DNA from: Bacteroidota bacterium
Lineage (GTDB): Bacteria; Bacteroidota; Rhodothermia; Rhodothermales; Bin80
Reading direction: 5' to 3'
Length of the DNA stretch: 49,008 bases
Assembly: GCA_028875125.1 (NCBI GenBank)
Contig: JAPPGC010000040.1
Location: 1-49,008, forward strand
The notes below the pieces were generated by a model that saw only the letters and a program-made list of their open reading frames with translations, was not told the origin of the DNA and ran no database searches. How positions within the stretch are numbered: position 1 is the stretch's first letter; every line of letters starts with the position of its first letter. Both the position numbers and the translations under genes were made by a program. Positions 18,047-27,739 of the stretch are shown here, one piece after another.

Positions 18047-19233
18047 GCATCCATTGCCTGAACCACGTCAAGCACCTCAGTGATGGTTTCCAGCGCATCG
18101 TCCAGGGTGTCTTCGGGAATATTTAGCGGAGGAGCGATCCGGATAACCGTTCCCGAATGAAGCGTCCAGCCCAGGAGAACCCTTCGCTGCAGGCATTGCT
18201 CCACGGCCTGCTTCGCAACCCGAGTGTTCATCAAATCCATACCAAGCATTGCCCCTCTGCCGCGCAATTCAGTAATGAGTGCATGCCTAAGCTTTGTGCG
18301 CACACGCTCCTCAATCCATAGTGCGCGCTCAATCAGTTCTTCATCCTGCAGAACCTGCAGGGTCGCGCTGGCGGCCGCACATGAAACCGGATGGCCACCA
18401 AATGTTGTCACGTGACTAAGTGGAGGGTCACGCCGCAGCGACTGCATCACTTCTGTACCGGCTACAAAAGCCCCCAGCGGCATTCCGCCTCCCATAGCTT
18501 TGGCTAAGGTCAGGATATCCGGTACAATACCTTCATGCTCAAATGCGAATAGGCGCCCCGTTCGACCAAAGCCGGTCTGGATCTCATCCAGCACCATTAA
18601 TGCCCCCACGGCCGTACATCTCGCACGCAAAGCTCTGAACCAGCCGTGTGGCGGTAGACGCATTCCTCCCTCACCCTGGATCGGCTCAGCAATCACACAG
18701 GCAACCGTGTCATCTATGTGGTTTAAAGCTTCAAAGTCACCAAAAGGCAGAAACTTCACGCCAGGTAACAGAGGACGAAATGGATCTTGATAAACATGCC
18801 TGCCCGTAACGCTCAGAGATCCATGCGTATCGCCATGGAAAGATTGTTCAAAAGCTACCATCCGGCTCCGTCCGGTGTATTTCTTGGCCAGTTTGAGTGC
18901 ACCCTCGTTGGCCTCTGTACCTGACATTGTGAAGTACACAGAATCAAGCGAACTTGGCAGAACACTTGCCAACTGTTTAGCCAACCGCACCTGAGGAGCT
19001 TGGATGAACTCACCGTACACCATCACATGAAGATGCCGATCCAATTGATCACGAATTGCACGCAATACGCTCGGATGCCGATGTCCCAGCGACGAGACTG
19101 CAATCCCGCTGATAAAGTCAATCAGTTTGCGTCCATCGGTCAACACGAGAAATGGCCCCTCAGCCCGCTCTATTTCCAAACCAAGAGGGTGGTCGCTGGT
19201 CCAGGCAAGGTGTCGGACAAAATCTGCATTCAT
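18043..19233 (-). CDS. Class III PLP aminotransferase (acetylornithine/GABA-type)
   Basis: 396 residues with all class III marks: FTMSGTEANEGALKLAKKYT, the cofactor-binding Asp216 in VLDEIQTGFGRTG, and the Schiff-base Lys245 in LTLAKAMGGGMPLGAF. The length matches acetylornithine, GABA or related omega-aminotransferases. Substrate cannot be fixed from motifs. It could supply glutamate-linked steps in arginine or polyamine metabolism, but no arg genes adjoin it. It is divergent from the SDR gene with 78 bases between the starts. Confidence 0.8.
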   Translation of the reverse strand: MNADFVRHLAWTSDHPLGLEIERAEGPFLVLTDGRKLIDFISGIAVSSLGHRHPSVLRAIRDQLDRHLHVMVYGEFIQAPQVRLAKQLASVLPSSLDSVYFTMSGTEANEGALKLAKKYTGRSRMVAFEQSFHGDTHGSLSVTGRHVYQDPFRPLLPGVKFLPFGDFEALNHIDDTVACVIAEPIQGEGGMRLPPHGWFRALRARCTAVGALMVLDEIQTGFGRTGRLFAFEHEGIVPDILTLAKAMGGGMPLGAFVAGTEVMQSLRRDPPLSHVTTFGGHPVSCAAASATLQVLQDEELIERALWIEERVRTKLRHALITELRGRGAMLGMDLMNTRVAKQAVEQCLQRRVLLGWTLHSGTVIRIAPPLNIPEDTLDDALETITEVLDVVQAMDA

Positions 19234-19311
19234 TGTTCAATCTCCAATCCAATCAGGCGAACAGGTATATACACATCGGGTTCAACTTCTCCCGAACAAT
19301 AAGCACAACTC

Positions 19312-20019
19312 ATGGATCTTAGCGGGAAAATAGCGGTCGTAACTGGGGCGAGCAGTGGCCTTGGAAGCGAGTTTGCCCGACATTTGGTGCGGCGTGGAAG
19401 CACGGTCTATGGACTCGCACGAAGAGTAGACCGTTTGAAGTTGCTCGAGTCTCAATTGGGAACGAAATTCAAGCCGGTCGAATGTGATGTGACCGATGAA
19501 TCGGCAGTAGAATTGGCTTTTTCGGGCTTGAACCGTATTGATATCCTTATCAATAATGCCGGTCTGGGTCGTTTTTCCGCAATTGATGCCCAGACCAAAG
19601 AAGATTGGGACGCGCAAATTGACACGAACCTGACAGGCGTCTATCTTTGTACGCGTGTGGTGGTGCCGCGCATGAAAGCGCAGAATGAGCAAACCGGATT
19701 CGGTGGACATATCGTTAATATTGCCTCCGTTGCAGGTTTGGTTGGCAATGCAAATCTAAGTGCTTACAATGCTACAAAATTTGGTTTGCGTGGATTTAGC
19801 GATGCAACGATGAAAGAATTGCGCGGCCATGGTATCAAGGTAAGCTGTGTCTGCCCCGGCAGTGTCGCGACCGAATTTGGCCGCGTTGCGGGTTCCTCGG
19901 GTGCTCCGAACCCTATGCAGCCGGAAGATATTGCAGCGACAGTCATCCATATATTAGAGTCATCGGACAATTATTTGATTTCTGAAGTGGTAATGCGACC
20001 GCTTCGACCAAGAGGGTAA
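19312..20019 (+). CDS. Short-chain dehydrogenase/reductase (SDR)
   Basis: 235 residues, a classical SDR. The nucleotide-binding motif is TGASSGLG (11-18), the stabilising NNAG is at 81-84, and the catalytic Ser139, Tyr152 and Lys156 are in IASVAGLVGNANLSAYNATK. An Arg-Arg pair at 37-38 after beta-2 hints at NADP(H) preference. The substrate is unknown. The TRAP binding-protein gene starts 2 bases after its stop, so the pair is likely one operon and the SDR may act on the imported compound. Confidence 0.85.
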   Translation: MDLSGKIAVVTGASSGLGSEFARHLVRRGSTVYGLARRVDRLKLLESQLGTKFKPVECDVTDESAVELAFSGLNRIDILINNAGLGRFSAIDAQTKEDWDAQIDTNLTGVYLCTRVVVPRMKAQNEQTGFGGHIVNIASVAGLVGNANLSAYNATKFGLRGFSDATMKELRGHGIKVSCVCPGSVATEFGRVAGSSGAPNPMQPEDIAATVIHILESSDNYLISEVVMRPLRPRG

Positions 20020-20021
20020 CC

Positions 20022-21137
20022 ATGGAACGAAGAAAATTCATCCGATCAGCGGCACTAGGTTCAGCAGCCGGTGCTGTTCTTACCGGTTGCGGCTCCCAGA
20101 GCGGTGATGCCCCGGCCGTTCAAACCGACACTCCAATGCTGCGATGGCGTCTTGCATCCAGTTTCGCCCGCTCTCTAGATACCATCTATAGGGCAGCGGA
20201 GGTAATGAGCGAGCGTGTCAGTCAATTGACCAATGGACGGTTCACCATCCGTGTTTATCCGGCCGGTGAGATGGTTCCTGCATTTGAGGTACTTGAGTCA
20301 GTCCAGAAAGGCACGGTGCAAATGGGGCACTCGGCGGGTTACTACTACATAGGAAAAAATCTAGCCTTCGTTTTTGAAACCACGGTTCCCTTTGGCCTCA
20401 ATGCTCGGCAATTTAACAGTTGGGTTTATGAAGGGGGTGGACTGGAAATCCTGCGGGAATTATTTGCAGATTATGGTGTGCTCAACTATCCCGGCGGCAA
20501 TACTGGCGCGCAGATGGGTGGATGGTTCAACCGGGAAATCAACAGCCTGCTGGATCTGCGCGGGCTTTCAATGCGCATTCCTGGATTAGGCGGACGGGTT
20601 ATGGATCGTCTGGGGGTAACCGTCCAGCAGATTCCGGGCGGAGAAATTTATCCTGCACTTGAGCGTGGAGCAATAGATGCTGCCGAATGGGTAGGTCCCT
20701 ATGACGATGAAAAACTGGGCTTCAATCAGGTCGCAAACTACTACTACTACCCAGGCTGGTGGGAACCAGGAGCCAATCTCTCCTTTTTTGTAAATCAACA
20801 GGCCATGCAGGAACTTCCGTCGTCGTATCAGGCTGCATTGGAAGTCGCCATGGCAGAAGCCAACCAGTATATGCTTGCAAAGTATGACGCCTTGAACCCG
20901 CCTGCCTTTCAACGAATTCTTGAGTCCAATATTGAACTACGTGCGTTTCCGAAGGATGTGATGGATGCGGCATACTCCGCTTCCGAAGAACTCCTGCAGG
21001 AGGGGCGTACGGATCCTGGCTTTGCTCAAGTGCATGATTCCTTTCTCGCATGGCGCCGGGACTCTGATGACTGGATTCACACAGCAGAATACGCCCTGTT
21101 TTCTTACATGCACGAACGCAGGCAAGGGGGCGCCTAA
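20022..21137 (+). CDS. TRAP transporter substrate-binding protein (DctP family, TakP-like)
   Basis: 371 residues. The N-terminus has both a twin-arginine motif (RRKFIR, 3-8) and a lipobox (LTGC, Cys23), so it is probably exported folded by Tat and lipidated. The body matches the DctP7/TakP group: RVYPAGEMVPAFEVLESVQK, then GAIDAAEWVGPYDDEKLGF and ANYYYYPGWWEPG. In that group the Glu-Trp of AEWVGP contacts a metal ion and the ligand is an alpha-keto acid or similar carboxylate. The cognate permease genes lie on the opposite strand and converge on it, which is unusual for TRAP loci. Confidence 0.88.
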   Translation: MERRKFIRSAALGSAAGAVLTGCGSQSGDAPAVQTDTPMLRWRLASSFARSLDTIYRAAEVMSERVSQLTNGRFTIRVYPAGEMVPAFEVLESVQKGTVQMGHSAGYYYIGKNLAFVFETTVPFGLNARQFNSWVYEGGGLEILRELFADYGVLNYPGGNTGAQMGGWFNREINSLLDLRGLSMRIPGLGGRVMDRLGVTVQQIPGGEIYPALERGAIDAAEWVGPYDDEKLGFNQVANYYYYPGWWEPGANLSFFVNQQAMQELPSSYQAALEVAMAEANQYMLAKYDALNPPAFQRILESNIELRAFPKDVMDAAYSASEELLQEGRTDPGFAQVHDSFLAWRRDSDDWIHTAEYALFSYMHERRQGGA

Positions 21138-21152
21138 GGCACTCAGAGTGCC
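21138..21152. repeat. Perfect inverted repeat between convergent TRAP genes
   Basis: GGCACTC-A-GAGTGCC is a perfect 7-bp inverted repeat around one base, placed exactly where the two stop codons face each other. As RNA it could fold as a 5-bp stem with a 5-base loop on either strand. No T tract follows, so a terminator role is doubtful. The minus-strand stop codon of dctM lies inside it. Confidence 0.4.
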
Positions 21153-22492
21153 CAAAGAACTAGGTCAGGGAAAAAGATCAGTAGGATCAAACCTATGACC
21201 TGAATTCCTATGAACGGGATGACTCCTCGATAGATTGAGGCTGTCTGCATGCTCGGGGGAGCTACACCTCTCAGATAGAATAAAGCAAATCCGAACGGAG
21301 GCGTCAGGAATGATGTCTGCAGGTTCATCCCCACCATTACCCCGAACCAGATCAGGGCGATGCTAGCGGGTACGCCTAGCATCGGACTCAGAAGCTCGGC
21401 AGCGGGTGCAACCATCAGGGGGATAATGATAAAGGCAATTTCAAAGAAATCAATAAAGAACCCGAGGATAAATATCGCGAGGTTGGCGACAATCAGGAAT
21501 CCAATTACGCCTCCGGGAATATTGATGAGAAGATCCTCAATCCAGATTCCACCATCCAGTCCCCGAAATACAAGCGCGAACGCGGTGGAAGCAATGAGTA
21601 ACATCATCACCATTGCAGTCAGTTTCACAGTCTCTTCCACTGTTCCCCGTAGTGCTTTCTTGTCCAGCCGGCCATTCAAAGCTGCCAGACCAATGGCACC
21701 AACCGCTCCCAGAGCTCCTGATTCGGTAGGTGTGGCAATGCCGGCAAAAATGCTGCCGAGCACTACGAAAATGAGCAACAGTGGTGGGAGCATTACCAAG
21801 AAAACCTTGCGCAGCAGCCCCTCTCGCTCCGCGTTTCTCACCTCAGGGGGTAGCGCTGGCGCAGCGGATGGCTTGAGAACGGCAACCCCTGTGGCATACA
21901 ACCCGTAGAGTAACGCGAGCAAAACCCCCGGGACCAGTGCGCCGATAAACAAATCGCCGACAGATACGCCTAATTGATCAGCCAGTACCACAAGTACTAC
22001 ACTGGGAGGAATGATCTGTCCCAGTGTTCCAGTTGCTGTGATCACGCCTGCGGAGAGTTCCTTCGAGTAGTTGTTATTGAGCATGATTGGCAATGAAATC
22101 ATTCCCATTGCCACTACACTTGCTCCTACAATACCTGTTGCCGCTGCCAGAAGCACCCCTACGAGGATGACTGCGATTGCCAACCCCCCGCGTACTGGAC
22201 CAAAAAGCAGGCCAGTCGTATGCAGCAGGTCCCTTGCGAGATTGCTCTTTTCGAGCATGGTCCCCATGAAGATGAAAAAGGGGACTGCCAAGAGCGTGTA
22301 ATTTGACATTATGCCGAACAGGCGATCCGGCAAGGCCAGCATTAGATGCCAGTCGAAGTAACCCGTGCTAATACCAATCACAGCAAAAATAAGCGAAGCA
22401 CCTCCAAGCGAAAAGGCTACGGGATACCCCGAAAAGATCAGAAGTAAGGCTACCGCAAACATGAGCGGTGCCAGCCACTCAAGTCCGGGCAT
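21143..22492 (-). CDS. dctM: TRAP transporter large permease (DctM family)
   Basis: 449 residues, very hydrophobic, with about 11-13 transmembrane helices. It contains the family motifs FIFMGTMLEKS, GATGIVGASVVAMG-like turns, GTLGQIIPPSVVLVVLADQL and GIATPTESGALGAVGA. It moves the bound carboxylate across the inner membrane with Na+. The first 14 bases overlap the end of dctQ, so translation is coupled. It faces the TRAP binding-protein gene tail to tail with 5 bases between the stop codons. Confidence 0.92.
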   Translation of the reverse strand: MPGLEWLAPLMFAVALLLIFSGYPVAFSLGGASLIFAVIGISTGYFDWHLMLALPDRLFGIMSNYTLLAVPFFIFMGTMLEKSNLARDLLHTTGLLFGPVRGGLAIAVILVGVLLAAATGIVGASVVAMGMISLPIMLNNNYSKELSAGVITATGTLGQIIPPSVVLVVLADQLGVSVGDLFIGALVPGVLLALLYGLYATGVAVLKPSAAPALPPEVRNAEREGLLRKVFLVMLPPLLLIFVVLGSIFAGIATPTESGALGAVGAIGLAALNGRLDKKALRGTVEETVKLTAMVMMLLIASTAFALVFRGLDGGIWIEDLLINIPGGVIGFLIVANLAIFILGFFIDFFEIAFIIIPLMVAPAAELLSPMLGVPASIALIWFGVMVGMNLQTSFLTPPFGFALFYLRGVAPPSMQTASIYRGVIPFIGIQVIGLILLIFFPDLVLWAL

Positions 22493-23102
22493 GTCTGTTC
22501 AAGCGTTGAGTTTTTGCGAGATCAATGATCGTTATGGCTTCGCGAGCTGCGGAGGCCAATCCCTGCATCATCAACAGTATAAATGCCAGTGGCACAACAG
22601 TTAGAAGGGGATACCGTGGTAAACCTCCCGGATCCGGCGATCCCTCCAATCGGACCCATGAATCCACGACCGACGGCCAGGAAGTTGAAATCATGAGTAG
22701 GCAAAATGGTATGAGAAAGACTACCGTACCCGCTATGTTTACCCAAGCCTTAGCGGTCGGAGAAATACGATCATAGAAAATATCAACCCTTACATGTGCC
22801 CCGGTTTTGAGTGCGTAAGCTGCTCCCAGCAAGAAAACCATACTAAATAGATACCACTGAAGCTCAATGAAGGTATTGGAACTTGCCTGTCTTGCCACTT
22901 CACCGACCCAATGCAGAACTGTCTGAAACGTGCCCGCACTCTCAGGATCAAGATGTGCCCAGCCTGACAGTGAGCGCATGATCGCATTGTATGCACCTGC
23001 TATCACCATGAGCAGGGTACAGTACCAGGTCAGTTTTCCAAAGAAATCTGTGACCCGGTCAGTGCGGCTAGCGAACGTTGTAAGAAATCCCTCTGTGCTC
23101 AT
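22479..23102 (-). CDS. dctQ: TRAP transporter small permease (DctQ family)
   Basis: 207 residues with four transmembrane helices. The middle contains the DctQ pattern ELQWYLFSMVFLLGAAYALK then GAHVRVDIFYDRISPTAKAW. It pairs with DctM in the membrane. The length is above the usual 160-180 because of an extra loop before the second helix and a longer periplasmic loop before the last. It overlaps the dctM start and is the first gene of its transcript. Confidence 0.88.
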   Translation of the reverse strand: MSTEGFLTTFASRTDRVTDFFGKLTWYCTLLMVIAGAYNAIMRSLSGWAHLDPESAGTFQTVLHWVGEVARQASSNTFIELQWYLFSMVFLLGAAYALKTGAHVRVDIFYDRISPTAKAWVNIAGTVVFLIPFCLLMISTSWPSVVDSWVRLEGSPDPGGLPRYPLLTVVPLAFILLMMQGLASAAREAITIIDLAKTQRLNRHART

Positions 23103-23586
23103 GTTTGGACCCTACAGATCATTGGCCTTCAGGTTCTGCAACAATCTTCCATGCTCGTGTGCATGCCTCCACCTAATTCCGAAAGAGTCGGTCAAATTCT
23201 GGTTATGACTAAGTATACAGATTCATGAGTTTTTACGAAGACTGTTGCATTGCATTTTGTCACAAACCCGGTGGACTCAAAAAAACTCCACTACATGAGT
23301 TGTCCAAGCAATTCCGGTTCAACAAGGGACCTCGCGTCAACAGGTTTCCTGTGCTCCTATTCCGGCCTTTGTATGATCATAATTCGGGATGCATCGGTAT
23401 TCCCAAACTATCAGAAGATCAATACCCATCGTGCAGGGTCTACCGAGGTTTTCATGCTGAGAGGGCCCGTTTCCATTTTCCAAAATATCCTGAGGGGCGC
23501 TCGCGGATTCGAGTGTTTGAATGCTTCCGGGATCAGTGGGTCAGGAGACGTATCCTGTGCGGTGCACTCTGAGTAGGGACGAAGTC
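23103..23586. other. 484-bp gap with no convincing gene
   Basis: Between dctQ and the SulP gene, both on the minus strand. Two overlapping + frames of about 110 codons are present, but their composition is Cys/His-rich and unlike real proteins, and nothing is recognisable. The dctQ promoter should lie in the first 100 bases. Confidence 0.4.
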
Positions 23587-25815
23587 CTAACTGCTTTGAT
23601 CACTGTTGTTAGAGTTTGACTCAGAAGTATCTGAGGTGGTAGTTGTATGGACCTCAAAATGCCCGGCGAGTAAGTATCGGTAGAGCTTGAGTGTAAGTTC
23701 CTTTTTGTTCTTTTCCAGCCAGTTTTGGGCATCTGGTGTCATCACCATCGTACGGCATGCCGTATCCGCGACTATTGAGGCGGGTTGTTTTTCTAGGGCG
23801 ACAGTAGGTCGGATTGCGGTTTCAGGGCTGAACTGGTGAAGGCGTTTGCCGGAACTGTCATAGGCAGATACCCGGCCGGAAATCAGCAGTTGCAGTTCAT
23901 CCCCATCGGGCAGAGAATCGCCGGCAGCGAACTCCCGTGGCGTCAGCCATTCATGAAGCTGTTCCATCAGAGCCTCAAAGTGAATCTGTCTTTCCAGGTA
24001 GCTTTCGAGGTTGTCCGCAGCATCTTCCAGCAGGATGGTGCGCCGCCCTTGTACAGACGCTGCTTTTCTATTCCACGCCATTAGGATTATGTCTTCGCAA
24101 CGTTCAAGGGCAGAATTTTCATTTGCCTCAAATATCAGTTCTGAAAATGTGGATGCAACAAGGGTGCGCTCCAAAGCTGAGCGAAGTTGTTCGGATACTC
24201 CACTCAGGATGAATTGGACATCGTTCTTGGTTGCTGTTCGCAGGAACCGGGATAACTCGTTGAGCGCAGAGAAATCCAGACCGGAGACGGCGGAGAAATT
24301 CAGCACGAGACAGAGGGGCTGGGGGCGTTCCTTTAAAGCCTCTTTGAGTTGGCTCATCAGTGTGCCGATGCTACCGAAGAATATATAACCACGTAGCCGA
24401 CAAACTTTCACACGCCCGCCTTCCTGAAGTAGAATCGTACGCTCTGGGACAGTACGGGCCTTGTTGCTGTGGCGTTCATGAGCCGTAAACTGGGATTCGA
24501 TCGGATCCACACGACTGAGGCGCACGACGAAAAATACGAGCATAATGAGCATACCGGCGGCTACGCCCTCAATCAAACCGACAAGGATGATGGTGAGAAA
24601 GATTGCAAGGATGACTCCAAATTCGATCAATGGGAGGCGTTTATAATTTTGTATGAGTCCGTGATCCAGAAGGCCCCATCCGGCAAAAATCAAAATCCCG
24701 CCAATTAGTGCTGTCGGTACGATCTCCAGAAGTTTGTCTCCGAAAATCAGGACCGTACCCATCACAATAGATGCGATCACACCGTTCAATCGGGTTCCGG
24801 CTCGGAGAAGCTTACTGCGCAGTGAGCCAGATATGATGATTGCCGCAACTGTTCCCCCGCCGAATCCTGCAAATATGCTGGCATAGCCCGTGGATTTGAA
24901 TTCCTTGTTCCAGTCCATCTCCTGATTGACTGCGAGCTCAAGCCCCGCGATATTCAAGATGATACTGATAAACGCGATCAAGGTAAGTGCGAGGAGGTTG
25001 GGAGTCTGAGCGAAGATGGCGGCCCATTCCACACGTACGATATCGGCCGGAAGAATCGAAGGCCACAGTTGACCGTCCGCTGTACTGGTGAGCAAAAGGT
25101 CAACCGCTCTCGCTTCGCCGCCGGTAATGCCAAGAGTACCTAGGACAATATGGTATGCACCGACTAAAATTGCGGTGCTCACGGGTAAAATCAAGGCATG
25201 ACCCCATCGCGTAATTGCGTAGTAAAGCAGAATCCCATAAATCACTCCCGGAAGTAAAATCCAGAATTTGGGAGAATCAAGATTTATGGCATTTACCCAC
25301 CACTGGTCCTGTACTCCCATTAGGGATAGTCCTGCCAGGCAGACAGCTCCTCCGATACCAGACAGGAATCCCGCAGCGACAGGATATGGAATAAAGCGCA
25401 TCAGCCTCGCCAAACGAAAATGCCCGATCATGAGACAGCAAAGCCCTGTGAAAACTGCGCCAATGATAAGTGCACTGGCTGCAGTGACGAACAGTGCCTC
25501 CTCACTTGCTTCAATTGAAGACACGATTGTGGCCATGATTACTATCAGCGCCGGAGACAAACCGCCAATCGTGCCCCGATAGCTGCTCGTCAACGCCATG
25601 ACCAAGCAAGCGGCAAAATTCCCAAATAGAATCAGCCCAATGCCCTGGGAAGAGTAGGCTTCTAAAGCACCATAGAAAATGAGGCTCCCAAAAGCCAGCT
25701 GTGCAACGACTAATCCCAAGCCGGAGGTCATTCCGGCCGAAAGGGCAGGAATTATCTTCGATGAGAAGAGATCTCTACGAAGCTCAGAAGCAAGTTCCTG
25801 GAAAGCAGCAATCAC
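23587..25815 (-). CDS. SulP-family anion transporter with STAS and cNMP-binding-like domains
   Basis: 742 residues in three parts. Residues 1 to about 440 are a SulP membrane domain with motifs such as GGLSPALIVIMATIV and RFIPYPVAAGFLSGIGG. A STAS domain follows (about 470-590) with the loop VLNFSAVSGLDFSALNEL. The tail (about 620-720) reads like a cyclic-nucleotide-binding fold (FAAGDSLPDGDELQLLISG, then RVSAYDSSGKRLHQFSP), but the Arg-containing phosphate cassette is replaced by QPASIVADTACRT, so cNMP binding is unlikely. SulP proteins carry sulfate, bicarbonate or dicarboxylates. A Ser/Thr/Asn-rich tail ends the protein. The transported anion cannot be read. Confidence 0.83.
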   Translation of the reverse strand: MIAAFQELASELRRDLFSSKIIPALSAGMTSGLGLVVAQLAFGSLIFYGALEAYSSQGIGLILFGNFAACLVMALTSSYRGTIGGLSPALIVIMATIVSSIEASEEALFVTAASALIIGAVFTGLCCLMIGHFRLARLMRFIPYPVAAGFLSGIGGAVCLAGLSLMGVQDQWWVNAINLDSPKFWILLPGVIYGILLYYAITRWGHALILPVSTAILVGAYHIVLGTLGITGGEARAVDLLLTSTADGQLWPSILPADIVRVEWAAIFAQTPNLLALTLIAFISIILNIAGLELAVNQEMDWNKEFKSTGYASIFAGFGGGTVAAIIISGSLRSKLLRAGTRLNGVIASIVMGTVLIFGDKLLEIVPTALIGGILIFAGWGLLDHGLIQNYKRLPLIEFGVILAIFLTIILVGLIEGVAAGMLIMLVFFVVRLSRVDPIESQFTAHERHSNKARTVPERTILLQEGGRVKVCRLRGYIFFGSIGTLMSQLKEALKERPQPLCLVLNFSAVSGLDFSALNELSRFLRTATKNDVQFILSGVSEQLRSALERTLVASTFSELIFEANENSALERCEDIILMAWNRKAASVQGRRTILLEDAADNLESYLERQIHFEALMEQLHEWLTPREFAAGDSLPDGDELQLLISGRVSAYDSSGKRLHQFSPETAIRPTVALEKQPASIVADTACRTMVMTPDAQNWLEKNKKELTLKLYRYLLAGHFEVHTTTTSDTSESNSNNSDQSS

Positions 25816-26435
25816 TTGGTCACCATAGAATCAAGAGCGTGGATAGCCCAATCTAGGAAATGGGGATCATATCCGCGGACAATTGGTGCATGTCTTGTCG
25901 GCGGGCGGAAGTAATTTGCATTCAATGAGGCCATGTGCTGCATGGATCATTGGTTGACAAGGAGACTGGCAGCCAGTCGAACAGTCAACCTCCGGCTACA
26001 GATAATACAATTGTTTCCATCATGCGTCCAGAGATGATTATAGCAAAGTTCAAGGAGAACGATCCGGTTCTATTGCTCACATACCGGTATTCTCTAGTGC
26101 TGACCCAATTGCTCGGTAACGCAAGGTTGAAGTATTGGTTGACATCGGTCACTTCTCGTGTTCTCCGCTCACAGACTGCATGCAGGATTGATACATGTTT
26201 GGATCCGATTCTGTGATTTGGAATACAGAAACGACCAGAAACTACAGACTCAAGAACAGAAAGAAATATATGAACCCCAAATCTCAAGGGAGGAGATTAG
26301 GGTCGGATTGCGTCAGCTGTTGTCAATACGAAGGTTTTTAAGAAAGATCACCGACCAATCCCTTGTGTACGCGGTGGTATATTCAGGGACATTCTGGTTC
26401 ACTGGAGAAGCGAATAATTTGCTGGTTTCATTAAA
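25816..26435. other. 620-bp gap with no convincing gene
   Basis: Between the divergent SulP and sulfatase genes. One open frame on each strand spans about 90-100 codons (25985-26287 minus, 26158-26439 plus), without motifs or clear ribosome sites. Possible decayed DNA. Promoters for both flanking genes should be here, but I see none I would defend. Confidence 0.35.
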
Positions 26436-26503
26436 ATGAAAAATTATCTACCGTTTTACTGTTACTCGTTACTGCCTGCACGACTGAGCCTCCACCCAAT
26501 ATC

Positions 26504-27739
26504 GTGCTAATCATGGCAGATGATATGGGTTACGAGACGTTGGGGGTTAACGGCGGTTTGAGCTACGAAACGCCACATTTGGATTCACTCGCCCAACACG
26601 GCATGCGTTTCACCCAAGCTTTCTCGTCGCCCTTGTGCACCCCTACCAGGGTTCAACTGATGTCCGGCAAGTACAACTTCCGCAACTATATTGGATTTGG
26701 TTTGCTCGATCCGGCTGAGCGGACGTTTGCGCACTTATTGCACGATGTCGGTTACACAACAGGGATTGCGGGCAAGTGGCAGCTGTATGGTGATGCGCGG
26801 CAGCGGGGGCTGGCCGGACGCGGCGGCTCAACACCGGAGGAAGCGGGCTTTGAAGAGTTTGCACTTTGGCAGTACGTGGAGCGTGGCAGTCGTTACAAAT
26901 CACCCACAGTACACTACTCTGGACAGGCGCCTGAAGTATTTCCTGGCGCTTATGGACCGGATCTGTATACGGACTACATTGCGGACTTTTTTGAGCGACA
27001 CCAGAACGAACAGTTCTTCTTGTATTTCCCAATGGCCTTACCGCATGATCCGTTTTTGCCACCGCCGAACCATCCCGATTTTGATAGCCTTGATGTCCCC
27101 GGGGCGCGCAGCAATTCTGCATATTTTGGTTCCATGGTAAATTATGTGGACAAACTCGTTGGTCGCATAACGGGCAAACTGCACGAGCTTGGGCTTGACC
27201 GTCGGACATTGGTGCTGTTTACGACGGACAATGGAACACATCGGAGTGTGACCTCGCAGCACGATTCAGGTCTAATTCGGGGCAGAAAAGCCTTTCCTGT
27301 AGCAGCCGGAACTCATGTGCCGTTAATCGCATATTGGCCCGGTACCATTGAACCGGGTGCAATCAATGATGCCCTGGTGGACTTTACAGATTTTCTACCG
27401 ACCATGTTAGAAGTGGCGGGCAGTACTGTTCCAGATGATTTCACCGCAGATGGACTGAGTTTTTATGGTCAACTGATCGGACAGGCCGATACCACACGCG
27501 AGTGGATATACTGTCATTATGATCCACGATGGGGCCGATTTTCGCCTGCGCGATGGGCTCAGGACCGCACTTGGAAACTGTACGGAGACGGCAGGTTCGT
27601 CAACTGGTCCGAGGATCCCCACGAATTACAGGCCGTGGAGGATACCACATTGGATGAACATGCGCGCGCAGCGAAAAGCAAGCTACAGGGTGTACTGAAC
27701 CGAATGCCGCCATTGCCACCGATTGTATCGGAAGATTAA
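26504..27739 (+). CDS. Cys-type sulfatase, leader out of frame
   Basis: 411 residues from a GTG. The sulfatase core is intact: metal-binding MADDMGYE near the start, the CxPxR formylglycine site at Cys45 (PLCTPTR), GIAGKWQLYG, the second metal site TTDNGTH and a partial C-terminal subdomain. Cys45 would need an FGE-type maturase. Immediately upstream the same frame encodes a lipoprotein-like leader ending TVLLLLVTAC-TTEPPPNIV with no start codon. The ATG at 26436 would supply it if the A tract at 26439-26443 had six A residues. So the gene is either a recent pseudogene, a slippery-site gene or a sequencing error. At about 435 residues the full protein would be short but normal. Confidence 0.78.
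   Translation: MLIMADDMGYETLGVNGGLSYETPHLDSLAQHGMRFTQAFSSPLCTPTRVQLMSGKYNFRNYIGFGLLDPAERTFAHLLHDVGYTTGIAGKWQLYGDARQRGLAGRGGSTPEEAGFEEFALWQYVERGSRYKSPTVHYSGQAPEVFPGAYGPDLYTDYIADFFERHQNEQFFLYFPMALPHDPFLPPPNHPDFDSLDVPGARSNSAYFGSMVNYVDKLVGRITGKLHELGLDRRTLVLFTTDNGTHRSVTSQHDSGLIRGRKAFPVAAGTHVPLIAYWPGTIEPGAINDALVDFTDFLPTMLEVAGSTVPDDFTADGLSFYGQLIGQADTTREWIYCHYDPRWGRFSPARWAQDRTWKLYGDGRFVNWSEDPHELQAVEDTTLDEHARAAKSKLQGVLNRMPPLPPIVSED

Noticed and set aside
23225-23572. Two overlapping plus-strand frames of about 110 codons
   Set aside because: Cys/His-rich and without motifs; they contradict each other in frame.
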